A stretch of DNA of 5,754 bases from Candidatus Peregrinibacteria bacterium (GTDB taxonomy: Bacteria; Patescibacteriota; Gracilibacteria; UM-FILTER-43-11): positions 1 through 5,754 of the forward strand of contig JACRIF010000067.1 of assembly GCA_016220125.1 (NCBI GenBank), in the 5' to 3' direction. The translations under genes and the position numbers were made by a program. The notes below the pieces were generated by a model, which saw only the letters and a program-made list of their open reading frames with translations, was not told the origin of the DNA and made no database searches. Shown here in pieces: positions 1 to 5,754 of this stretch (position 1 is the first letter of the stretch; each line of letters opens with the position of its first letter).

Positions 1-3000
1 ACAACCTTGATGGAGGGGATGCCAAAGAAATTCGGAAGTGAATCCCCCACCGCGCTGAAAAGCGCCTCCTCCTTCATCATGGAGATCTCATTGGCTCCAA
101 GGGCCAGCTCGTTGTCGCGCAGGCCAAGCGACCCCGCCTCCGCCACCAGAAGTTCGGGGTCTCCGTCCTCAAAGGCCATTTTGGAGACAGGCTGAATCTC
201 AACCGCTTGTCCCGATTCGCCACGGGTCGAGGCTGAGTTCGACCCAGCCCCCATATCGCCGGAGCTGATGCGGGCGAACTGCACAAAGAGCAGGGTGAAT
301 GCGGCGATCATAAGGAATGGTGCAACAGATGAAATGAGATTGCGTCGGCGCGGCTTGAAATTGCGAAGCAACAGCGAGTTGGCGACCACGGAAATGGAGC
401 TGAACGCCATGGCCAAGCCGGCCAACTCGGGCTTGAGGATCAATCCGAACGAGGAAAAAACACGGGCCGCGATCGGAATGCCGATCACGTTGTAGAACAG
501 GGCGAAAAACATGTTCTGCTTGATCTTCGAAAGCGTCTGGCGCGACAGCTCAAGGGCTGTGACCACATCGCGCAAATCATTTTTGATCAAAACGATCCCT
601 CCGGCTTCCATGGCCACATCGGTTCCCGACCCCATGGCAATGCCCACATCGGCTTGCGCCAAGGCGGGGGCGTCGTTGATGCCGTCGCCCACCATGGCCA
701 CCACCTTGTGATCGCTTTCCTGCAATTTCTTCACGGTCCCCGCCTTATCCTCGGGAAGGACCTCGGCCAGCACGTTGGCGATGCCGACTTCCTTGGCGAT
801 GGCATTGGCCGTGCGTTCGTTGTCGCCTGTAATCATATAAAGGGTGAGCCCCATTTTCAGAAGCTTGGCGATCGCCTCCTTGCTGGTTTCCTTCACTGTG
901 TCGGCCACGGCGACCACGCCCAGGATTTCCGTTGCATTGGCCAGGATCATGGCGGTTTTCCCCTGATCCTCCAGGCGCTTCAGCTTGCGGTCGATTTTGT
1001 CGATGGGGAGATTGGCGACTTCAACCATCATTCGGCGATTGCCGAAATAATAGTGGGTGCCACCCAAATTTCCCTCAACCCCATGTCCGGGCACGGCCTT
1101 GAATCCCTCCACTGGAAGCAGCTCAATGCCTTCCTCGATGGCGTGCTGGTAAATGGCCTCGGCCAACGGATGTTCCGACGACTTCTCAAGACTGGCCGAA
1201 AGTTGCAGCAGCTCATCCTCGTCCAGGCTGGCGATGGACACGACATCGGTCACCACAGGCTTGCCATGGGTCAGGGTGCCGGTCTTGTCGAACACCACGG
1301 TGTTGATCCGGTTGGCGGCCTCCAACGGTTCGCCGCCTTTGATCAAGATGCCATGCTCGGCCCCCTTGCCCGTGCCAACCATGATGGCGGTCGGCGTGGC
1401 CAGCCCCAGGGCGCACGGACAAGCGATCACGATCACAGCCGTGAAAGCCATGAGCGAAAACGAAAGCGTGGCGCCGAACACGAAATACCAAATCAGGAAG
1501 GTGGCGATGGAGATGCCGATCACCGCAGGGACAAACCAAGCGGAGATGCGGTCCGCGAAGGCCTGGATGGGCGCCTTGGAGCCTTGCGCCTCTTCGATCA
1601 GGCGAATGATTTGGGCAAGCACCGTTTCGGAGCCGACCTTCTCGGCGACAAACTCGAAACTGCCGGTTTTATTCAACGTCGCGCCGATCACCTTGTCCCC
1701 CTCATTTTTCTCCACGGGGATGCTTTCGCCCGTGATCATGGATTCGTCAACCGAGGAATGGCCTTGGGTGATTCTGCCATCCACGGGAACCTTTTCGCCG
1801 GGCCGCACCAAAATCACATCCCTGGCCACCACCTCCTCGACCGGAATGTCGTGGGTTGTGCCATTGCGGACCACGCGCGCGGTCTTGGCCTGCAGATTCA
1901 TCAATTTCCGAATGGCGTCCGAGGTTCGGCCCTTCGCTTTGGCCTCGAGCCACTTTCCGAGAATGACGAAGGTGATCAAAAACGCGGCCGTCTCGAAATA
2001 AAGTTCCGGGATTCTCCCTCCACCCAATCCGATAAGGGAATTGTTTGTGAAAGTGTAAATCAAAAAATTGGCCAAACTGTAGAAATAGGCCGTGGAAGTG
2101 CCAATGGCTATGAGGCTGTCCATATTGAACGTCTTCATCTTCAGGCTGGACCACATGCCTCGGTAAAAACCGGCCCCCATCCAAAACTGGACCGGGGTGG
2201 CCAGCGCCAAGGAAACAATGCCGACGAAAGGAGGCAGGAAATTTCCCCCCGGCAACCACTTGAAGAAATCCAGGAACATGAAATAGAGCATCGGCAAGCT
2301 CAGGACGGCGCTCATCAGGAACTTGTGGAACAACTCGGAAATCGCCTTCTCGCGCTTGTTGCGCTCGAACGAGGCGTCCTTGTCGTCGATCATCTCGGCC
2401 TTGTAGCCGGCTTTTTTGACCGCGCCGATCAAATCCTGGGTCGAGGAGAGGCTCTCATCAAACACCACCGATGCCTTCTCGGCCGCGAAATTCACATTCG
2501 CCTGCTTGATGCCGGGGAGTTTCTTGATCGATTTCTCGATGATCGTGGCGCACGAGGCGCAATGCATGCCCACCAGGGAAAGGGCCAATTTCCGGTTCTG
2601 GCTTTTGACGTCTGGCTTCGAAAGAACCACCTGTCCCGCTTGGGTCAAAGGCATGGTTCCCGCGACAGTCGAAGCGGACTTAGCCCCCTGTCCACCCAAA
2701 AGGTGAAACAGGTTCGAGAAGTCGATGGACCGAACCAGATGGTCGATGAGGCCCTGCGGAGCCTCCTGCTCGCCGGGAATGGTGAATTCGGCGCTCTTGT
2801 CATTGGTAATCTTTCCGTCAAAATAGGGCTTCCCGCCATCACCCTCCATCACCCGGCCTTCGGCCTCGACAATCGATTGCATGCGGATTTTCAAAGGCTG
2901 GCCCGGGGAGGCGGTCTTTTTGCCGACTTTGATCGCGGATGCCTTCTCTTCCAAGGTGCGCTCCTTGGCGATCGTCGCCTTGTAGCCCGCGCGCTTGATC

Positions 3001-3176
3001 GCATCCAGGAGGGCCTTGCCATCAACGGGATCCTCCGCAACCACATGGGCAATCCCCTTTTTGGCGTCCACAGCGGATGTGCGGATGCCCTTAAGCTCAG
3101 AAAATTCCTCCTGAACAAGCTTCTCGCAGGATTCGCAATGCATCCCCTCGATTTTGATCTCGTATTCTTTGGTCAT
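1..3176 (-). CDS. copA: Cu+-translocating P1B-type ATPase (CopA-like), extended, C-terminus cut by window edge
   Basis: This enzyme would use ATP to pump Cu+ out of the cytoplasm across the inner membrane. The frame is open for 1,058 codons from the ATG at 3174-3176 and runs off the left edge. HMA domain 1 has GMHCESC (C14, C17). HMA domain 2 has GMHCASC (C206, C209). TGES (482-485) marks the actuator domain, CPC (586-588) the membrane metal site, DKTGT the phosphorylated Asp630, H669-P670 the nucleotide domain, TGDN starts at 783 and GDGINDAP spans 830-837. Y895-N896 and M923-x-x-S926-S927 in the last core helices complete the Cu+ (P1B-1) signature, so copper or silver is far likelier than zinc or cadmium. 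Typical CopA proteins have roughly 800 residues. The excess lies between the HMA domains (about 75-192) and after the eighth helix (TM9 about 947-967 plus a tail). An upstream in-frame GTG or TTG exists, but the ATG places the HMA domain normally. No Shine-Dalgarno is visible, only an A-run. Confidence 0.96.
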   Translation of the reverse strand, partial: MTKEYEIKIEGMHCESCEKLVQEEFSELKGIRTSAVDAKKGIAHVVAEDPVDGKALLDAIKRAGYKATIAKERTLEEKASAIKVGKKTASPGQPLKIRMQSIVEAEGRVMEGDGGKPYFDGKITNDKSAEFTIPGEQEAPQGLIDHLVRSIDFSNLFHLLGGQGAKSASTVAGTMPLTQAGQVVLSKPDVKSQNRKLALSLVGMHCASCATIIEKSIKKLPGIKQANVNFAAEKASVVFDESLSSTQDLIGAVKKAGYKAEMIDDKDASFERNKREKAISELFHKFLMSAVLSLPMLYFMFLDFFKWLPGGNFLPPFVGIVSLALATPVQFWMGAGFYRGMWSSLKMKTFNMDSLIAIGTSTAYFYSLANFLIYTFTNNSLIGLGGGRIPELYFETAAFLITFVILGKWLEAKAKGRTSDAIRKLMNLQAKTARVVRNGTTHDIPVEEVVARDVILVRPGEKVPVDGRITQGHSSVDESMITGESIPVEKNEGDKVIGATLNKTGSFEFVAEKVGSETVLAQIIRLIEEAQGSKAPIQAFADRISAWFVPAVIGISIATFLIWYFVFGATLSFSLMAFTAVIVIACPCALGLATPTAIMVGTGKGAEHGILIKGGEPLEAANRINTVVFDKTGTLTHGKPVVTDVVSIASLDEDELLQLSASLEKSSEHPLAEAIYQHAIEEGIELLPVEGFKAVPGHGVEGNLGGTHYYFGNRRMMVEVANLPIDKIDRKLKRLEDQGKTAMILANATEILGVVAVADTVKETSKEAIAKLLKMGLTLYMITGDNERTANAIAKEVGIANVLAEVLPEDKAGTVKKLQESDHKVVAMVGDGINDAPALAQADVGIAMGSGTDVAMEAGGIVLIKNDLRDVVTALELSRQTLSKIKQNMFFALFYNVIGIPIAARVFSSFGLILKPELAGLAMAFSSISVVANSLLLRNFKPRRRNLISSVAPFLMIAAFTLLFVQFARISSGDMGAGSNSASTRGESGQAVEIQPVSKMAFEDGDPELLVAEAGSLGLRDNELALGANEISMMKEEALFSAVGDSLPNFFGIPSIKV

Positions 3177-3222
3177 TTTTTGAAAATTAGTAATTATGAA
3201 TATATGCCTATTGGGCAACACC

Positions 3223-3252
3223 CATTCGGTCAACTATTCGGTCACCTATTCG
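3223..3252. repeat. Short 12-bp-period tandem repeat across the chaperone stop codon
   Basis: ATTCGGTCA occurs at 3224-3232 and again at 3236-3244, and CTATTCG at 3234-3240 and 3246-3252. The period is 12 bp with about 2.5 copies. The chaperone stop codon (TGA, 3242-3244) lies inside one unit. Because the period is a multiple of three, the next unit carries a second in-frame TGA at 3230-3232. This is probably a local replication-slippage duplication; a binding-site role is possible but unsupported. Confidence 0.6.
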
Positions 3253-3448
3253 AAATCGCATAAGCCGTTCCCGCAAGCGCGGTTTTGACCTCTTCATTCG
3301 AAATTTCACGGGGAGCCGAAAGGGTGGTGGCGCCGGTTGAATCAACGGCAACGCTCTGGACACCTTCGATTTTGCCCAACCGTTTTTGGATCAATCGGAC
3401 GCAGGCGTCGCACGTCAGACCGATGAGATTGAAATGTGAAGTTTGCAT
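3242..3448 (-). CDS. Small HMA-domain copper chaperone-like protein (CopZ/Atx1 type)
   Basis: This 68-residue protein is a single heavy-metal-associated domain, the size expected for a cytoplasmic copper chaperone that passes Cu+ to the N-terminal domains of a CopA ATPase. The metal site is GLTCDAC, with Cys13 and Cys16 in the usual loop after the first beta strand. The rest follows the ferredoxin-like pattern, including IEGVQSVAVDS after the first helix and a final AYAI strand. The Met that normally precedes the loop (GMTCxxC) is Leu here. Its site also lacks the His of the GMHC sites in the neighbouring proteins, so it is not a simple copy of them. It sits 65 nt before the ATPase gene on the same strand, directly downstream of a perfect inverted repeat. 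No clear Shine-Dalgarno precedes the ATG. Copper is inferred from context; the fold and CxxC are seen directly. Confidence 0.87.
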   Translation of the reverse strand: MQTSHFNLIGLTCDACVRLIQKRLGKIEGVQSVAVDSTGATTLSAPREISNEEVKTALAGTAYAISNR

Positions 3449-3468
3449 AGGAAATGGGTTAACCGTAG

Positions 3469-3489
3469 ACCTATACCTAAGGTATAGGT
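3469..3489. promoter_or_regulatory. Perfect inverted repeat, candidate metal-responsive operator
   Basis: Arms ACCTATACCT (3469-3478) and AGGTATAGGT (3480-3489) are exact reverse complements around a single base at 3479. The repeat sits in the 67-nt gap before the chaperone gene, ending 20 nt from its ATG, in AT-rich DNA. Its size and symmetry suit a dimeric regulator such as the MerR/CueR, CsoR, CopY or ArsR types, and the TATACC elements could overlap a -10 box. I could not place a convincing -35/-10 pair, so neither the promoter position nor the regulator family is settled. Neither flank has a T-run following the hairpin in its direction of reading, which argues against a terminator. Confidence 0.6.
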
Positions 3490-3515
3490 ATAAAAACGAA
3501 TAAAAAAAATAGGGG

Positions 3516-5327
3516 TTAGGTGACCCGGATGGTTCCGCGCGGTACCCCCATGGCGCAGGTGATGTCGAAACTCCCCTTTTCCGTGGGGGTGAACTCGAAA
3601 ACCAACGTCTTTCCCTCCGACAGGAACTGGGGCGTGTCGGCCAGGCCCGGCACCATCACGGTGCTCATGCAACCCGATCCGTTTTCCTTTACCTCCACTT
3701 CAAATCGCACAGGTTTGCCCACCTGCACGGTGAAGTTGTTCGGAACGATGTCTTCTTGGGAGGAGAGATAGGCGGTGCGAATCACTTGAACCTCGGGGGC
3801 CACATTTTCCGTGGTGCCGACAACCGGTGCCTTCGGCCTGAAGCCACCACCGCATCCTCCGCATCCGCCCCCGGAACCTCCGCAGGAACCGCCTGCGGCG
3901 GCGACCTGGACTGGTTGAGCAACGGGAGCCGCAGCCTGGGGAGCGGTGGGCGAAGAGTCATCCACGACATTGAAAGTGCCCGGGTACATGCCCATGGAAC
4001 AGGTGAACTTCAAGGGGCCAACCTCTTGGGGGGTGAATTCGATCACATTCTCTCCGGCCGATAGATTTTTGCGAACGCCGATCTTGGGCACGACAAGGCT
4101 TGAAGAGCAGGAATAGGAATCCTGGCCATCCACAATCCATTTCACCGGAATCCCCTTTTTGATCGTGAACGTATTGGGCTTGTAGCCGTAGGCGGTTTGA
4201 GCCATTCGAACGACCTGCACTCCATTTTCGAGAACGACATTCGGGTCCTGGGCGGCGACAATCGGTGTTGAAGGGGGAAGCGTGAGAAAATCCCAGCCAG
4301 TCAGCCGATAGCCATTGGTAATATTGAAAAGGGAAAGAAAGATCACAACAAGGCCCGAGAATTTGAAGAAGGATTGGGCGAAGGATCCGCGAATGGAGGC
4401 CGTCAGCCCGCCGATTCCCAGAAGCCCCGGGGCCGTGCCCAAGGCGAACACCGACATGATCAAGGCGCCGGAAAGGAAACTGCCCGTGCTCATGGCGTAC
4501 AGCTGCATGGCCTGGGTAAAACCGCACGGAAGAAAAAAGGTGAGTCCGCCCACGAGCATGGAATTCGCGTGGCTGTATTCCTTGTCGTGGTGCTTGCGAA
4601 TGCCGAAGAATTTCGAAATGCCGGAGGGGATGGTCAGGCTGATGGCCGAAATGCGTGGCGAAATTTGGGTCAACTGGAGTCCGAGAACCAACATCACCAC
4701 GCCCACGCCAAGGGTCATGATTCCCAAGGCCAAACTGGAAAGCTCAAGCGCTTTGCCAATCAAGCCGATCAGCCCTCCCAACACAAAATAGGAAAGAATG
4801 CGTCCGATATTGAAATAGATATGCGGCCTGAAATTCTGGAACGGGGTGGCCTCGGGGTGCTTTTCGGCATGGCGCGCGGCGATGCCCAGCACCAACCCGC
4901 CCACCAACGCCATGCAGGTGGAGACGCCGGCGGTGAGGCCGACCACAAAAACCACAGGCAGGCTTCGGGGGGCGCCTCCGGATGATCCGATATTGATGCT
5001 CGTCAGCCCCATCGCTTTCGCGAAGAAATAGATGGCCAGCAAAACGATCAGGGCGATTCCAAGATCCATATACTCGTAGGGGTCCTTCGAGAACCAATTT
5101 TGCTTGTCGTCGATGCCCACGGTGTAGCCCGCCTTTTCGACCGCAGCCCGGAACAACTCGGGGTCCACCGCATGGTTGGTAATAATCTCGGCCTGCTTGT
5201 CCTTCAGGCTGACCTGAACGCTTTTGACGTTTGGAATGTCTTTTAACTCATCCTCGATCAGCATCTCGCAGGAACGGCAGTGCATACCTTTGATCGGCAG
5301 AGTCAGTTTATTGATTTTATGAGTCAT
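3516..5327 (-). CDS. HMA–DsbD/TauE-SafE-like membrane protein with two C-terminal cupredoxin-like domains
   Basis: This 603-residue protein has three parts. Residues about 8-72 are an HMA domain with GMHCRSC (C17, C20), presumably cytoplasmic. Residues about 88-338 hold seven likely membrane helices resembling the DsbD/CcdA and TauE/SafE-like (DsbD_2) group. Two cysteines lie in helices: C138 in GVSTCMALVGG and C268 in FLPCGFTQ. They match the position of the redox-active pair in DsbD-type electron carriers. A His-bearing loop (H246, H247, H253) precedes the fifth helix. With seven helices and a cytoplasmic N-terminus, the C-terminal part should be outside. It holds two cupredoxin-like domains (about 366-456 and 508-603) joined by a Gly/Cys-rich linker. 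Their candidate ligands are Cys/Met (C407, C443-S-M-G-M; C553, C591-A-M-G-V), with no His at those sites. A role in copper relay or copper-linked thiol redox outside the membrane is inference. AAGGGG lies 12 nt before the ATG, far for a Shine-Dalgarno. Confidence 0.9.
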   Translation of the reverse strand: MTHKINKLTLPIKGMHCRSCEMLIEDELKDIPNVKSVQVSLKDKQAEIITNHAVDPELFRAAVEKAGYTVGIDDKQNWFSKDPYEYMDLGIALIVLLAIYFFAKAMGLTSINIGSSGGAPRSLPVVFVVGLTAGVSTCMALVGGLVLGIAARHAEKHPEATPFQNFRPHIYFNIGRILSYFVLGGLIGLIGKALELSSLALGIMTLGVGVVMLVLGLQLTQISPRISAISLTIPSGISKFFGIRKHHDKEYSHANSMLVGGLTFFLPCGFTQAMQLYAMSTGSFLSGALIMSVFALGTAPGLLGIGGLTASIRGSFAQSFFKFSGLVVIFLSLFNITNGYRLTGWDFLTLPPSTPIVAAQDPNVVLENGVQVVRMAQTAYGYKPNTFTIKKGIPVKWIVDGQDSYSCSSSLVVPKIGVRKNLSAGENVIEFTPQEVGPLKFTCSMGMYPGTFNVVDDSSPTAPQAAAPVAQPVQVAAAGGSCGGSGGGCGGCGGGFRPKAPVVGTTENVAPEVQVIRTAYLSSQEDIVPNNFTVQVGKPVRFEVEVKENGSGCMSTVMVPGLADTPQFLSEGKTLVFEFTPTEKGSFDITCAMGVPRGTIRVT

Positions 5328-5352
5328 ATTTAGATTTTACCCCTTGTAATCA

Positions 5353-5373
5353 TGGAGCTCCGTAAGAGTTCCA
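5353..5373. repeat. Imperfect inverted repeat in the gap before the membrane-cupredoxin gene
   Basis: TGGAGCTC (5353-5360) and GAGTTCCA (5366-5373) pair with one mismatch across a 5-nt loop. It lies about 26 nt upstream of the ATG of the 603-residue protein, so in the transcript it would form a small hairpin in the leader. No T-run follows it on either strand, so it is not a good terminator. It does not resemble the repeat before the chaperone gene. An operator or leader structure is possible; chance is also possible. Confidence 0.3.
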
Positions 5374-5440
5374 TTAAATAAAAATCAAGGGATGGCTCCT
5401 TAGTAGATAAAAAGCATTCCCTAGTCGCGGGTGATCTAAA

Positions 5441-5754
5441 TTATACTCGGATGATGATTGATGAGAGAAGCGATAGCTCGGGCGGCGGCGCCGGCACGGA
5501 AAAGAAATATGAAGATGCGTTGCCGTCATAAGCCAGCAAGGCGGTTCCGAGCATTTCTGACAGTTGTAACAATTTCAGGTTGACGAGCCCGGCAAACGAA
5601 CCGATCTGGCCGTTTTCGTTTTTAGTCTCGAAACAGCAAGGCAGCAGCTGGTTATTGCCGCCGGTCTTGAGTTTCTGTCCGAGAGCGTAGGCCGGATGGG
5701 TATTGCAGCCGTCTTCCGTTTCCAAATTTGTCACGGCCTTGGCCGGCTGCGGCG
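5441..5754 (-). CDS. Unidentified protein, C-terminal part only (N-terminus beyond window)
   Basis: A frame stays open from the right edge down to a TAA at 5441-5443, giving 104 codons. I do not recognise the family. A GTG at 5732-5734 could serve as a start, but the frame continues upstream through PQPAKA with no stop, so the gene probably begins outside the window. The visible part has Cys in EDGCNT and a Cys-Cys pair in LLPCCFE, a middle stretch with a helix-like Leu pattern (GLVNLKLLQLSEMLGTALL), and a proline-rich end before SLLSSIIIRV. No metal-binding CxxC and no convincing membrane segment can be seen. It lies 113 nt upstream of the HMA-DsbD-cupredoxin gene on the same strand, so it may precede it in the same transcript, but nothing in it points to copper. 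The other frames here are broken by stops, which favours this one, but a short edge-cut frame remains uncertain. Confidence 0.5.
   Translation of the reverse strand, partial: PQPAKAVTNLETEDGCNTHPAYALGQKLKTGGNNQLLPCCFETKNENGQIGSFAGLVNLKLLQLSEMLGTALLAYDGNASSYFFSVPAPPPELSLLSSIIIRV

Noticed and set aside
1153..2001. A 282-codon plus-strand open frame
   Set aside because: Also antisense to the ATPase catalytic domains, with Ser/Thr/Met-rich composition and no domain signal.
3177..3233. Upstream in-frame GTG (3219-3221) or TTG starts for the ATPase
   Set aside because: These would add 15 or more residues encoded by AT-rich intergenic-type DNA. The ATG at 3174-3176 places the first HMA strand at its usual distance from the N-terminus.
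654..3263. An 869-codon open frame on the plus strand
   Set aside because: It lies antisense to the ATPase, whose minus-strand frame has all P-type ATPase motifs in order. The plus-strand translation shows no recognisable domain and is rich in His, Gly and Arg, as expected for a mirror of GC-biased codons.
3469..3510. Inverted repeat before the chaperone gene as a transcription terminator
   Set aside because: On the minus strand the T-runs come before the hairpin, not after it; on the plus strand it is followed by A-runs. Neither fits a rho-independent terminator.
3958..4527. A 189-codon minus-strand open frame
   Set aside because: It overlaps the membrane-cupredoxin gene in a shifted frame on the same strand and reads as a shadow of it.
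5375..5401. Possible minus-strand terminator: 4-bp stem AAGG/CCTT followed by GATTTTTATTT
   Set aside because: The T-rich tract is in the right place for the gene ending at 5441, but a 4-bp stem with a 7-nt loop is too weak to call.
5440..5445. TATAAT on the minus strand as a -10 box for the membrane-cupredoxin gene
   Set aside because: It overlaps the stop codon of the upstream gene, has no -35-like hexamer at 16-18 nt and no extended -10, so chance in AT-rich DNA is as likely.

Overview
The window carries a copper-handling gene cluster, all on the minus strand, so the genes read from right to left. In transcription order they are: the C-terminal end of an unidentified protein (5754-5441, cut by the window edge); a 603-residue membrane protein that joins a heavy-metal-associated (HMA) domain, a DsbD/TauE-SafE-like membrane core and two cupredoxin-like domains (5327-3516); a 68-residue HMA copper-chaperone-like protein (3448-3242); and a very long Cu+-type P1B ATPase (3176 to beyond position 1, cut by the window edge).

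The ATPase has every signature of the Cu+ export group: two GMHCxxC metal-binding domains, TGES, CPC, DKTGT, a HP motif, TGDN, GDGINDAP, and YN and MxxSS in the last two core helices. It also has two parts not usual for CopA: about 120 residues between the two HMA domains, and a predicted ninth membrane helix with a tail of at least 91 residues after the normal C-terminus. The 603-residue protein places an HMA domain in the cytoplasm and two cupredoxin-like domains outside. Those two domains carry Cys and Met where the usual type-1 copper histidines would be, and a Gly/Cys-rich linker joins them.

A plausible working model, which is inference, is a copper relay. The small HMA protein and the HMA domains bind Cu+ in the cytoplasm, the ATPase moves it across the membrane, and the cupredoxin-like domains of the 603-residue protein receive or redox-handle it outside. 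A perfect 10-bp inverted repeat with a 1-nt spacer lies just upstream of the chaperone gene. It is the best candidate operator, and it suggests that the chaperone and ATPase genes form a metal-responsive unit. No regulator gene is visible in the window.

The organism cannot be fixed from sequence alone. The coding DNA is moderately GC-rich with AT-rich gaps, and Shine-Dalgarno motifs are weak or absent. HMA-TauE/SafE-cupredoxin fusions are, as far as I recall, frequent in Patescibacteria/CPR genomes. I read this as bacterial, possibly from an uncultivated candidate phylum, with low confidence. There is no RNA gene, CRISPR array, insertion sequence or gene-free stretch over 300 bases.
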